A DNA stretch of 64,000 nt from Roseibium salinum (GTDB taxonomy: Bacteria > Pseudomonadota > Alphaproteobacteria > Rhizobiales > Stappiaceae): NCBI RefSeq assembly GCF_026240905.1, contig NZ_JAPEVI010000003.1:1550001-1614000 (forward strand), read 5' to 3'. Position numbers and translations under genes: made by a program. The notes beneath the pieces were generated by a model. The model made no database searches. It was given only the letters and a program-made list of their open reading frames with translations, and was not told the DNA's origin. Positions 25,019 to 33,794 of the stretch are shown here, piece by piece (within the stretch, counting starts at the first letter, position 1; each line of letters starts with the position of its first letter).

Positions 25019-25488
25019 GCGAAAGTCCGCCGCACTGCGCCCGCGAGCCTTGTCAGCGCAACCAGAAGCACAAGGGCCGGCAGGATCAGAAGGCATGTCT
25101 TGACGAGATAGAGGCCCGGCAATCCGCCCGTCTCGGGCGATCCTTCCAGGATGGCCCAGGAGTTGCGCACCAGCGGAAATGCGGTCCACGACATCAGGCT
25201 GAAGACCGGCAGAGCAAGGAACAGATCGCCCAGCAGGTCGATGCGCCTGTTGGCTTGCTCGCTCCATTTCTGGCGGAAGACATCGACCCGTACATGCCTG
25301 TCCGCATCAAAGGAAACGGCAACCGAAAGCGCGACCAGGGCGGCAAAGGCGTAGTTGACCCCATCCTGGATTTCCAGAAATCCGATGCCGAGCAGATAGC
25401 GCATCAGCACCATGGCGAGCTGCCCGAGAAAAACGATCGCGGCAAGCCACATGCACAGCCTTTGCACCGCCAGAAACAGAAGTCGCAT
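25015..25488 (-). CDS. dctQ: TRAP transporter small permease (DctQ)
   Basis: The 157-residue small membrane subunit, with four hydrophobic segments (about 5-25, 40-62, 87-107 and 127-150) and the short loop LEIQDGVNYAFAALVALSVA between helices 1 and 2, as in DctQ proteins of TakQ type. It is the first gene of the transporter operon; its stop overlaps dctM. Confidence 0.9.
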   Translation of the reverse strand: MRLLFLAVQRLCMWLAAIVFLGQLAMVLMRYLLGIGFLEIQDGVNYAFAALVALSVAVSFDADRHVRVDVFRQKWSEQANRRIDLLGDLFLALPVFSLMSWTAFPLVRNSWAILEGSPETGGLPGLYLVKTCLLILPALVLLVALTRLAGAVRRTFA

Positions 25489-25830
25489 TCAATGCCCGAT
25501 AGTTTGAATTCCAGTCCCCGTCCGTGCTGATTCCGCAGCCCGGCGTTTCGGTAGAATGCCAGACTAATCGGCGGAAACCCTCGTGTATACAATGATTTGC
25601 CGAGTGCTCAGCTAACTCACAGGCGAATGGAAGGAGCCCTTGGGCGAACATGTCGCACCTGAGCGGGTTTAGCTTGTGCAAAACGGATTGCGGCAGCGCA
25701 GCAAATGCGTTAGGCGAAGGCCGTCTTTTGCCTTCAGGCGCCGGTGCCTGCTCTGCTCATCCTCCCGTGGGTGGGGCAATTCTCCCGGCGGCCTGAAAGG
25801 TCAGCGTCCATTCAAGACACGGAGTTAATC
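25489..25830. other. Divergent intergenic region between TRAP operon and peroxiredoxin
   Basis: About 340 bp containing the promoters of dctQ (-) and the peroxiredoxin (+). I see no additional gene, no riboswitch-like fold and no obvious operator palindrome; the overlapping reading frames here lack ribosome-binding sites and family similarity. Confidence 0.5.
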
Positions 25831-26373
25831 ATGCTCGGCAAAAAAGTTCCCTTTGTTACCTTCCGCACCCGCGTTCGCGACGGGTCCATCGAAGGCCCGA
25901 ATCCGTTCCGCTGGGAAGACAAGACCAGCGACGACTACTTCAAGGGCAAGACGGTTGTCCTGTTTTCGCTGCCGGGCGCGTTCACGCCCACCTGCTCCAC
26001 TTTCCAGCTGCCTGATTTCGAAAAGCTCTTTGAAGAGTTCAAGGCGGAGGGCATTGACGAAATCTACTGCATCTCCGTCAACGATGCCTTCGTGATGAAT
26101 GCCTGGGCCAAGGCGCAGGACGTCCGCAACGTCAAGGTGATCCCGGACGGCTCCGGCGAATTCACCCGCAAGATGGGCATGCTGGTTGCCAAGGACAATC
26201 TCGGCTTTGGCATGCGTTCATGGCGCTATGGCGCCATCGTCAACGACGGGGTCGTGGAACAGTGGTTCGAAGAGGAAGGCTTCTCCGACAACTGCGAAAG
26301 CGATCCCTATGGGATTTCTTCTCCGCAGAATATCCTGGAGAAGCTGCGCGCAGCGAAAATCGAAGCCGCTTAG
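25831..26373 (+). CDS. Peroxiredoxin, Prx5 type
   Basis: A thiol peroxidase of 180 residues reducing hydrogen and alkyl peroxides. The peroxidatic motif PGAFTPTCS gives Cys about 55. Cys residues in EIYCISVND and SDNCESDPYG are candidates for resolution. Length and the C-terminal GISSPQNILEKL segment fit the AhpC/TSA Prx5-like group, where the electron donor is often glutaredoxin or glutathione. The ATG at 25831 is preceded by GGAG at about seven bases. The gene is monocistronic and divergent from the TRAP operon. Confidence 0.92.
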   Translation: MLGKKVPFVTFRTRVRDGSIEGPNPFRWEDKTSDDYFKGKTVVLFSLPGAFTPTCSTFQLPDFEKLFEEFKAEGIDEIYCISVNDAFVMNAWAKAQDVRNVKVIPDGSGEFTRKMGMLVAKDNLGFGMRSWRYGAIVNDGVVEQWFEEEGFSDNCESDPYGISSPQNILEKLRAAKIEAA

Positions 26374-26399
26374 GCGTTTCGGCTACACAGAACAGTCAC

Positions 26400-26426
26400 G
26401 AACCCCGGTCTTGCAGTCCTGGGTTC
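26400..26426 (+). terminator. Possible terminator after the peroxiredoxin gene
   Basis: Short arms GAACCC and GGGTTC about 15 bases apart, followed by TTTC, lie 27 bases after the stop and just before the convergent cydX end. The stem is short, so this is a weak call. Confidence 0.35.
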
Positions 26427-26448
26427 TTTCGTCAGGTCCGCCCCGCGG

Positions 26449-26574
26449 TCAGCTGGAGCGCTTCTCTCCCGAACCGCGGCTTTCGTCATCGAAGCGCATT
26501 TCCAGCCACATGGCGTTCAGGATGGCCAGGCAGCACGCCAGCGGCATGCCGAGGGCCCAGGCAAAGTACCACAT
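26449..26574 (-). CDS. cydX: Cytochrome bd oxidase small subunit CydX
   Basis: A 41-residue single-helix subunit too short for usual ORF cut-offs. It begins MWYFAWALGMPLACCLAIL and continues LNAMWLEMRF, matching the CydX (YbgT) signature MWYFAWxLG, with a charged tail (DDESRGSGEK). CydX stabilises the heme arrangement of the CydAB complex. It lies 12 bp after the cydB stop, in the expected operon position. Confidence 0.88.
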   Translation of the reverse strand: MWYFAWALGMPLACCLAILNAMWLEMRFDDESRGSGEKRSS

Positions 26575-26586
26575 CAGTTTGTCTCC

Positions 26587-27744
26587 TCAGTAGGCCGTAT
26601 GGTCGTCACGCTCGATCGCCTCTTCATCCACCCTGCCCCAAAGGACCTTGTAGACCCAGGCCGTGTAGACGAGGATGATCGGCAGGAAGATCGCCGTCGC
26701 CACCAGCATGTTGAACAGTGTCCGATGGGTGGACGCGGCATCCCAGACCGTGAGACTTGCCTCCGGCTGGACGGAAGACGGCAGAATGAACGGAAACATC
26801 GATACGCCGACCGTTGATATGATCCCGAGGACCGCCGACTTGGAGAACGCGAAGATCAGCATTTCCATCCGTGTCTGAAGCAGGATCAGCGTTCCGAACA
26901 GGCCGATGAAGCCGAGCGCCGGCGCCAGCCACAGGACCGGGTGAACCGCATAGTTGCGCATCCAGGCCCCGCCTTCCACGATTGCCTGTTTGGCCAGAGG
27001 ATTGGCTTGCATGTTGGGATCGATCTCCGACGTGATGCGGAACCCCTCGACATATCCGCCGGCGACCAGATAACCGCCGAGGGCGAAGAGGATGATGCCG
27101 AGAAGTGCGGAAACCGTTCCGAACCGCCGCGCCCGCCGTGCGATGTCGCCCGAGGTCCGCATGACCAGCCACACGGAGCCGTGCATCACCAGCATGACGA
27201 CGGAAAGCAGACCGCACAGCAGCGCGAACGGCGAAAACAGCCAGAAGAACGAGCCTTCGTAGGTCATGCGCAGGTCCGGGTCCAGCCTGAACGGGACGCC
27301 GAGCAGGACGTTGCCCACCGCCACGCCGAATACGAGAGCCGGTACGACGGAGCCGGTGAAGAGCGCCCAGTCCCAGGTAGTTCGCCAGGATGGATCCGGC
27401 CGTTTCGAGCGGTACTTGAAGGCGACGGGCCTCAGGATCATGGCTGCGAGCACCACGAACATTGCCATATAGAATCCCGAGAAGCTGATGGCGTAGAGCG
27501 GCGGCCAGGCTGCGAAAATCGCCCCGCCGCCGAGGATGAACCAGACTTGATTGCCTTCCCAGGTCGGGCCGATGGTGTTGATCACCACACGCCGTTCAAT
27601 ATCGGTCTCGGCAATGAAGGGAAGCAAAGTACCGACCCCCATGTCGAAACCGCCCGTCACAGCAAACGCGATCAGCAACACGCCGAGCAGCAACCACCAG
27701 ATCATTTTGAGTGTCGAATAATCGATCAATTCGAAGAGAACCAT
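26587..27744 (-). CDS. cydB: Cytochrome bd ubiquinol oxidase subunit II
   Basis: The non-heme-binding partner of CydA in the cytoplasmic membrane, 385 residues (E. coli about 379), with about nine hydrophobic segments. The N-terminal WWLLLGVLLIAFAVTGGFDM and GPTWEGNQVWFI segments are family signatures. It sits five bases after the cydA stop, with cydX 12 bp further on. The complex reduces oxygen to water at low oxygen or under stress without pumping protons. Confidence 0.96.
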   Translation of the reverse strand: MVLFELIDYSTLKMIWWLLLGVLLIAFAVTGGFDMGVGTLLPFIAETDIERRVVINTIGPTWEGNQVWFILGGGAIFAAWPPLYAISFSGFYMAMFVVLAAMILRPVAFKYRSKRPDPSWRTTWDWALFTGSVVPALVFGVAVGNVLLGVPFRLDPDLRMTYEGSFFWLFSPFALLCGLLSVVMLVMHGSVWLVMRTSGDIARRARRFGTVSALLGIILFALGGYLVAGGYVEGFRITSEIDPNMQANPLAKQAIVEGGAWMRNYAVHPVLWLAPALGFIGLFGTLILLQTRMEMLIFAFSKSAVLGIISTVGVSMFPFILPSSVQPEASLTVWDAASTHRTLFNMLVATAIFLPIILVYTAWVYKVLWGRVDEEAIERDDHTAY

Positions 27745-27749
27745 GGTGT

Positions 27750-29354
27750 TTACTCCGCAGCAGCCGCATTCGTACGGGAACCCGACCGGGATGTGGATGT
27801 GGGGCGATCGTCAGCCGGTTCATCGTCTTCCGGGCCGATCTTGATGTATTTGACCAGCAGCGCGACCTCGATAACGAGCAGCACACTGTAAAGGGCGACG
27901 AAACCGATCAGAGTGAGCAGTATCTCCCCCACCGACAGGCTGGAAACTCCAAGCGATGTCGGCAGCATGCTCTCGATGATCCAGGGCTGGCGGCCGTATT
28001 CCGCTACGATCCAGCCCATCTCGCTGGCGATCCAGGGCAAGGGAATGGCGAGGACCGCGATATGCAGGAACCAGCGGCGGCGCTGCCTCACGAAATCAAG
28101 TTTTCCAGCGGAGGAATAGTAGAAGAACACCGCGGTGAACAGGATGAAGAACATGCCGCAGGCCACCATGATCCGGAAGGAATAGAATATCGGCAGGACC
28201 TCCGGCACGGTCGACCACGCCGCAGCGTCCACCTGCTCGGTGGTCGCTTCCATCGGATTGTCGGTATAGGGCAGCAGCAGATAGGCATAGCCAAGCGAGT
28301 TGACGTTCTGCCGCAGGGTTTCGCGGACATCCTCGCCGGCACCTTCCTCGTTGTTGCGGATCTTCTGCAGGGCGTCCCAGGCGATCGCCCCCTGCCGGAT
28401 GCGGTCCCTGGACTGCTCGACCAGTTCCTTGATGCCCGGAATGACCTCGTTCAGCGACCTGGTCGCGATGAGGCCCATCACATAGGGTACTTCGATGGCG
28501 AAGACGTTGCTGCGGCTTTCCATGTCCGGCCAGGCGACGATGTTGAAAGATGCCGGTGCGGGTTCGGTCTCCCACATGGCCTCTATGGCGGCGAGTTTCA
28601 TCTTCTGGTTCAGGTTTGCCTCATACCCGCTCTCATCGCCGAGAACGACCACCGAAAGGGCCGAAGCAAAACCGAAGGCGGAAGCCACCGCCACGGACCG
28701 TTTTGCGATTTGCAGATGCCGGCCTTTCAGCAAATACCAGGATGAAACCCCCAGCATGAACATTGCGGCGGTCACATAGCCGGCCGAGACCGTATGCACG
28801 AACTTCGCCTGGGCAACCGGGTTGAACAGCACGTCATAGAAGCTGGAGACTTCCATGCGCATGGTGTCCGGGTTGAACACTGAGCCCACCGGATGCTGCA
28901 TCCAGCCGTTGGCGATCAGAATCCAGAGGGCGGAAAGGTTGGTCCCGATAGCGACCGCCCACGTGGCGGCCAGATGCTGGCGCCGGGACAGCTTGTCCCA
29001 GCCGAAAAAGAAGAGCCCGACAAACGTCGCTTCCAGGAAGAAGGCCATCAGGCCTTCGATTGCCAACGGCGCACCGAATACATCGCCGACATACTGGCTG
29101 AAATAGGCCCAGTTCATGCCGAACTGGAACTCCATGGTCAGACCCGTCGCAACGCCCAGGACAAAGTTGATCCCGAAAAGCGTGCCCCAGAACTTGACCA
29201 TGCGCTTCCAGATTTCACGTCCGGTTATCACATAGACCGTTTCCATCGTCGCAAGCAGAACGGCAAGCCCGATCGTCAAAGGCACGAACAGGAAATGGTA
29301 GAGCGCTGTCATGGCAAACTGCAGCCGGGACAGGTCGACGACGTCGAGTTCCAT
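27750..29354 (-). CDS. cydA: Cytochrome bd ubiquinol oxidase subunit I
   Basis: The heme-bearing quinol oxidase subunit, 534 residues. LQFAMTALYHFLFVPLTIG carries the conserved N-terminal His (about 20) heme ligand. GRQPWIIESMLPTSLGVSS is the conserved GRQPW region after the Q-loop. A Met axial ligand is expected near TVPEVLPIFYSFRIMVACGM. The ATG at 29354 has AAAAGGGGG six bases upstream; a TTG 18 bases earlier is less likely. It is followed by cydB and cydX, and cydDC lie upstream on the same strand, so the full bd set is together. Confidence 0.96.
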   Translation of the reverse strand: MELDVVDLSRLQFAMTALYHFLFVPLTIGLAVLLATMETVYVITGREIWKRMVKFWGTLFGINFVLGVATGLTMEFQFGMNWAYFSQYVGDVFGAPLAIEGLMAFFLEATFVGLFFFGWDKLSRRQHLAATWAVAIGTNLSALWILIANGWMQHPVGSVFNPDTMRMEVSSFYDVLFNPVAQAKFVHTVSAGYVTAAMFMLGVSSWYLLKGRHLQIAKRSVAVASAFGFASALSVVVLGDESGYEANLNQKMKLAAIEAMWETEPAPASFNIVAWPDMESRSNVFAIEVPYVMGLIATRSLNEVIPGIKELVEQSRDRIRQGAIAWDALQKIRNNEEGAGEDVRETLRQNVNSLGYAYLLLPYTDNPMEATTEQVDAAAWSTVPEVLPIFYSFRIMVACGMFFILFTAVFFYYSSAGKLDFVRQRRRWFLHIAVLAIPLPWIASEMGWIVAEYGRQPWIIESMLPTSLGVSSLSVGEILLTLIGFVALYSVLLVIEVALLVKYIKIGPEDDEPADDRPTSTSRSGSRTNAAAAE

Positions 29355-29723
29355 CGTATTCCCCCTTTTCAAGCCGGCCCGACGGCTTGAGCACGATGCC
29401 GGAGCATCCAGCGTTCAGGTCAACGCGGAGTTATCCGACCAATAAACCGATCAACTTGCATTCATGAATTTTCAAAAGAAGGCAGGTTGGTCCGAGTGAG
29501 CGAACACACATGGCGCCGACCGTAAGCGAACCGGCGGGCTCTGCGGAGAGATATGGATTTGTAGCCACAAACACGAGTGAACCGGTCTGACATGTGAGTC
29601 TTCACATTCGGGATCGTGGCCTACCGATCCTGCAAGGTCAATGCGACACATGGAAGTCAACAACCGGAAATCGCAACAGCATTGGCGGCGCGCGGACGGC
29701 GGGGCCCCGCGGCCCGGCGAAAG
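29355..29723. other. Gap between cydC and cydA, probable cydABX promoter
   Basis: About 370 bp separate the cydC stop from cydA, so cydABX likely has its own promoter in addition to read-through from cydDC. I looked for an FNR/Anr site (TTGAT-N4-ATCAA) and found only half-site-like TTGATCGG on the minus strand near 29450. No gene is supported here. Confidence 0.4.
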
Positions 29724-31391
29724 TCAGGGCGTCCGCGGCTCCGGCAGATGCAGGATCCGATCCGCCGCCCTGAGCTCCTGCTGCTTGTGGGCAATCATCA
29801 GGACCGAAGAATTGCCCCGGTGCTTGAGGAACCGGGCAAGGACGTCGGAGGCGGTTTCACCGTCCAGCCCTTCGGTCATTTCGTCGAGAATGAAAATCTC
29901 CGGCGACGTCAAAAAAGCACGTGCCAGTGCCAGGCGGCGTTGCTCGCCGCCGGAAAGCCCCAACCCGCCTTCGCCCAGGACGGTTTGCAAGCCTTGAGCG
30001 CTTTCGGCAATCCGGTCCGCCAAGGCAGCATGCTGCAGTGCAATCCATAGCTCTGCGTCGGTCGCAGCGGGCCTGGCGATGCGCAAGTTGGCGGAAACGG
30101 TGTCGTTAAACAGATACGGACGCTGGCTGAGCACCGTGACGGATCGGCGCAGAACCGTTTCGTCGAGCTGCCGGATATCGCGGCCATTCAGCAGGATGCG
30201 GCCGCACTCAGGCAAAAGCATGCGCGATGCCAGTGCGGCGACAGTGCTTTTGCCGCAACCGCTGCGACCGGCAATCGCCACCACTTCTCCGTCACCGACT
30301 TCCAGCGAGATGTCGTCAAGCACGTTCCGCTTCGCTCCGCGATAGCGAAAGGTGACGTCCTCAAACAAGAGCTTCGGTGCATTCGGTCGCACCTGCCCGG
30401 AAGCATCGTGAGAAGTCGAGGACCGTGCATCCCGCGGCTCTGCGGACAAGAGATCGCGCACTCTTTCCGCTGCCAGGCTGATGCGGGGAAGCCGGGCTAG
30501 GCCCGGCAGAATCATCGAGAACAGTTCCGGCAGGGCGACGACGACCAGGACGAGACCGACGGCAAAGGGTGTGCTGAACGTGCCGGCTTCCGCTCCCCAG
30601 ATGCAAACAGCGAGCGAGGCGGCAAGAAAAGCCTGTCCGACGAATGCCGAGGCCGAGGTCAGGCATGTCGCCCGGCGCTCTTCGGCCTCTTCGGCCGCCG
30701 TCAGCCGTTGTTCAGCCGCCAGGATCGTCTCGGCCGCCTTGTCCAACCCGCCATAGATGGCGAGATCCCGGCGCCCGGCGGCAAGATCGGCGGCCCTGAG
30801 CCGCATCGCATCCGACGCGGCATCCGCCCGCCGCGCCACTTTCCTGTCGGAGCGCGAAAACGAAATCCAGGAAAGCGCGGCCCAAGCCCCCAGGAAAATC
30901 AGACCAGTCAGGAAAACCGGAAGGGATACCACCGCCGAGACCGACAGGAGGCCGAGGGCAACCACCGAGGCAAGGGCAAGCGGAACCACCAGCCGCAGAT
31001 AGAGCTTGTCCAGTTCGGCAATGTCCATCGTCAGCCGGTTCAGCAGCACGCCCGATCGGCGCCCACGGGTGCCGATGGCCACATAGGCCTTGAAAAGCCT
31101 GTTCCGGAGCGCGGTCAGGAATCGGAACGTGGCGTCATGGGTCAGCATCCGCTCGCCGTAGCGCCCGCCGGTCCTGATGATCGCCAGCGCCCGAATGATT
31201 GCGCTCGGCGCGAAGATATTCAAAAAGGCTCCGGAAAGCCCCGCCACGGCCGCGGCGGTGATAAACCACCCGGAGACGCCGAGCAGCGCGATACCGGCAG
31301 CGGCCGGGAGTATGGCGACCAGGATGCCAAGCCAGAAATGGAGCCTGTCGTGACGGTGCTGGACCAGAACCAGTTGCCATACGGCCTTCAT
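29724..31391 (-). CDS. cydC: ABC exporter subunit CydC (cysteine/glutathione export)
   Basis: Half-transporter of 555 residues: an N-terminal membrane domain with about six helices (residues 20-290) and an ATPase domain with Walker A AGRSGCGKST, signature LSGGEQRRLALARA and Walker B IFILDEMTEG. CydDC exports reduced thiols to the periplasm and is needed to assemble cytochrome bd. Its ATG overlaps the cydD stop (ATGA), and cydA lies about 370 bp downstream on the same strand. Confidence 0.94.
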   Translation of the reverse strand: MKAVWQLVLVQHRHDRLHFWLGILVAILPAAAGIALLGVSGWFITAAAVAGLSGAFLNIFAPSAIIRALAIIRTGGRYGERMLTHDATFRFLTALRNRLFKAYVAIGTRGRRSGVLLNRLTMDIAELDKLYLRLVVPLALASVVALGLLSVSAVVSLPVFLTGLIFLGAWAALSWISFSRSDRKVARRADAASDAMRLRAADLAAGRRDLAIYGGLDKAAETILAAEQRLTAAEEAEERRATCLTSASAFVGQAFLAASLAVCIWGAEAGTFSTPFAVGLVLVVVALPELFSMILPGLARLPRISLAAERVRDLLSAEPRDARSSTSHDASGQVRPNAPKLLFEDVTFRYRGAKRNVLDDISLEVGDGEVVAIAGRSGCGKSTVAALASRMLLPECGRILLNGRDIRQLDETVLRRSVTVLSQRPYLFNDTVSANLRIARPAATDAELWIALQHAALADRIAESAQGLQTVLGEGGLGLSGGEQRRLALARAFLTSPEIFILDEMTEGLDGETASDVLARFLKHRGNSSVLMIAHKQQELRAADRILHLPEPRTP

Positions 31392-33199
31392 GACACGGCC
31401 TCTCCCCTTGCCATTGCCGTCAGGCTGGAAAGCTCCAGCCGCCGGCCAGGGATCGCCAGGACCGCCGGGTCATGGGTGGCAATCAGAGCCGTCCGGTCCT
31501 TCGCCAGGATTTTCAGTCCTCTGATGACATCCGCGGCGGTTTCCTCATCCAGACCAGCGGTCGGTTCATCCGCAAGAAGCAGTCCGCCATGCTGGCGCAT
31601 GGCGGCGCGGGCCAGCGCCACGCGCCGGATCTCGCCCACTGAAAGGCCAAAGCCGTCTTCGCCAAGCGGCGTTGCAAGCCCGTTCGGCAAGCGCTGGACC
31701 AGACCTTCCGCGCCAGCCAGGCGAAGGGCAGCCCAGAGTGTGTCCTCCGATACCGCGCCCGGGTTCTCTACCCCTTTGAGCAGATTGGCCTTCAGGCTGC
31801 CGTGGTGCAGCCGCGGCGCCTGGCCGAGCCAGATCACGTTGCGGCGCAAGAAGGCGGCAACCTCCTGCACATCGAAGTCATTGACCCGGACTTCGCCCAT
31901 CACCGGCCGGTGAAACCCGAGAACGCAGTCCATCAGGGTCGTCTTGCCGCTGCCGCTCGGTCCCGTCAGGAGAACCGTCTCCCCGGCGGCCAGGGAGAGA
32001 TCCAGATCACTGAAGATCCGCCGTCCCCCGAGCTCAAGTGTCACCTTGGCGATGTGAATGGAGGGCGGTGAAGCCAGACCTGCCTTACACGACGCAGCGG
32101 GGCGTTCATGACTGGCAGGGACGGCCTCCTGCTCCGTGATTTCCCCAAGCAGCGCGGCCAGTTTTTCCTGAGCCGCGATCCCGCCGGCACGATCGTGATA
32201 GGCGGCGGCATAAGCCCTGAGCGGCGCAAAAAACTCCGGTGCCAAAAGCAGGATGAAGAGGCCGGTGGAATAGCCGAGCGGGGCACCCCAGTTGCCTGCT
32301 TCAATGTCGCCCAGCAGCGAAAAGCCGACATAGACCGCGGAAAAGGCAATGCCGAGTGCGGAAAAGAGCTCAAGCACCGTGGACGAGAGGAAGGCGATTT
32401 TCAGGACGCGCATGGTGCCGGTCCGGAACCGCTCCCCGGCGTCACGGATGTCGTCCTGCGTGCGCTCGACCGCACCGAACAGAATGAGGGTCTCAAGGCC
32501 GCGGATCCGGTCCATGAGAAGGCCGCTGAGCCGGGTGAGCTCTTCCTGCTGGTTTGCACTGGCGGCCTTGGCCCGGATGCCGATCAGGGCCATGAAGAGC
32601 GGAATGAGTGGCCCGCAGACCAGCAGAATCAAGGCCGCGAGCCAGCTGAAAACGGCCGTTGCCAGCACGATCCCGAACGGCACCAGCTTCAAGCGTATCA
32701 GTTGAGGGACGTAGTTGCGGTAATAGGGGCCGAGAAGGTCGACCTGTTCGGTAAGCTGGGCAGCAAAAACGCCTGAGGACGGAAAAGCGGCCGCGGGCGA
32801 ACGCTGAACGGCGGCCCGCAATACCTCCGCCCGTGCCCGGCCCTGGATAGCGCGCGCCGTCTGGCGAGCCATGTTCAAGGCCCTCGTCTGGAGCCATGTT
32901 CTGAACAGGGCGAGCAAAGGCAATCCGGCAATCGCCCAGACGACAGGGTTGGACATCAGCAATTGTGCCGCGTCGCTGTCCTGACCGCCGGTAACGCTGG
33001 CCAGCAACGCGCCGAGCGCGAGGGAAACCAGGCCGGCTTGCGGGATCCACAAAAGGTCGGAAAGGCCATGCAGGCGGCCGGACCTCTGAAGCGCCCTCAA
33101 TTCTTCTTCCTGCGGCTGACCGATGCCCGGGCAGTCTGACGGTTTCGACCCGACGGTCATTCCGGAGCTGCCGATCGCTGACGTGTCACCATTCTTCAT
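31388..33199 (-). CDS. cydD: ABC exporter subunit CydD
   Basis: Partner half-transporter of CydC, about 603 residues. The membrane domain spans about 50-330 and the ATPase domain follows, with Walker A TGPSGSGKTT, Walker B GGLLLADEPTAG and a variant signature LSVGEIRRVALARA (E after G where LSGGQ is usual). The start is uncertain: MKNGDTS at 33199 is chosen, but an ATG at 33160 (MTVGSKP) and upstream codons to 33280 are in frame. It heads the cyd cluster, translationally coupled to cydC. Confidence 0.9.
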   Translation of the reverse strand: MKNGDTSAIGSSGMTVGSKPSDCPGIGQPQEEELRALQRSGRLHGLSDLLWIPQAGLVSLALGALLASVTGGQDSDAAQLLMSNPVVWAIAGLPLLALFRTWLQTRALNMARQTARAIQGRARAEVLRAAVQRSPAAAFPSSGVFAAQLTEQVDLLGPYYRNYVPQLIRLKLVPFGIVLATAVFSWLAALILLVCGPLIPLFMALIGIRAKAASANQQEELTRLSGLLMDRIRGLETLILFGAVERTQDDIRDAGERFRTGTMRVLKIAFLSSTVLELFSALGIAFSAVYVGFSLLGDIEAGNWGAPLGYSTGLFILLLAPEFFAPLRAYAAAYHDRAGGIAAQEKLAALLGEITEQEAVPASHERPAASCKAGLASPPSIHIAKVTLELGGRRIFSDLDLSLAAGETVLLTGPSGSGKTTLMDCVLGFHRPVMGEVRVNDFDVQEVAAFLRRNVIWLGQAPRLHHGSLKANLLKGVENPGAVSEDTLWAALRLAGAEGLVQRLPNGLATPLGEDGFGLSVGEIRRVALARAAMRQHGGLLLADEPTAGLDEETAADVIRGLKILAKDRTALIATHDPAVLAIPGRRLELSSLTAMARGEAVS

Positions 33200-33422
33200 C
33201 TGGCTCGTGATGTCGCGCCTCCCTCGCGAAAGCAAGTGGCAGATTGCCACGGCCTTTCGCATCCCTCTTACCCCGCCCATGACCCAAGCGCCAGTACGGG
33301 CGGACCCCTATCATTTTCACAGCCGGCGGCAACACGCCGCAAGACTGCTGACAGCAGGTTGTCAGCAGCAGTGTGCAATGAAGGCGGAACGGGACTTTCC
33401 CTTTCAAAACATGGAGATGAAC

Positions 33423-33741
33423 ATGAACACGCCTTGCCTCGAACTGGTGATTTTCAAAGTCAAAGACGCTGACAAAGCCCGTATCGCCCGGCGTGCCGCA
33501 CAAGAGACCGTCAAGCACTACGAGGGTTTCATTTCCTGGACGGCCTACGAGATCTCACGACGAGGCCGGCCAGTTCGCTGACGTGGTCGTGTGGCGGGAT
33601 CTCGGCTCTGCCAAAGCGGCCGCGGAGAAAGTCATGAAGGATCCGGGCTTTGCCGCCCTGATGGCCGAAATCGACGGGCTCGTGTCCATGTCGCATTACC
33701 GGGCCGACCGGATGGTCGAGGCCGAAGCGAACGCCGCCTGA
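33423..33741 (+). pseudogene. Frameshifted small monooxygenase-like (ABM/dimeric alpha-beta barrel) gene
   Basis: Two frames fit together: the first reads MNTPCLELVIFKVKD and FISWTAYE, the second DEAGQFADVVVWRDLGSAKA to SHYRADRMVE. One extra base near 33552 (after the TAC GAG codons) joins them as AYE-SHDEAGQFADVV. The product, about 105 residues, resembles the antibiotic-biosynthesis-monooxygenase/dimeric alpha-beta barrel fold. GGAG six bases before the ATG at 33423 supports this start. As written, translation ends at 33581. It converges with the TetR gene. Confidence 0.7.
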
Positions 33742-33754
33742 CAGCCTGCATCAG

Positions 33755-33794
33755 GGGCTCCGCAGGCCGGGCAACACCCCGGCCTACGGAGCCC
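33755..33794. terminator. Bidirectional terminator between the monooxygenase-like and TetR genes
   Basis: Arms GGGCTCCGCAGGCCGGG (33755-33771) and CCCGGCCTACGGAGCCC (33778-33794) form a 17-bp stem with one mismatch and a six-base loop between convergent genes. It overlaps the last codons of the TetR gene; U-tracts are absent. Confidence 0.6.

Noticed and set aside
29430..29470. FNR/Anr site upstream of cydA
   Set aside because: Only a half-site TTGAT is present; the second half ATCAA at the right distance is missing.
30708..31913. 401-codon frame antisense to cydC and cydD
   Set aside because: Shadow of two intact ABC transporter genes with full Walker and signature motifs.
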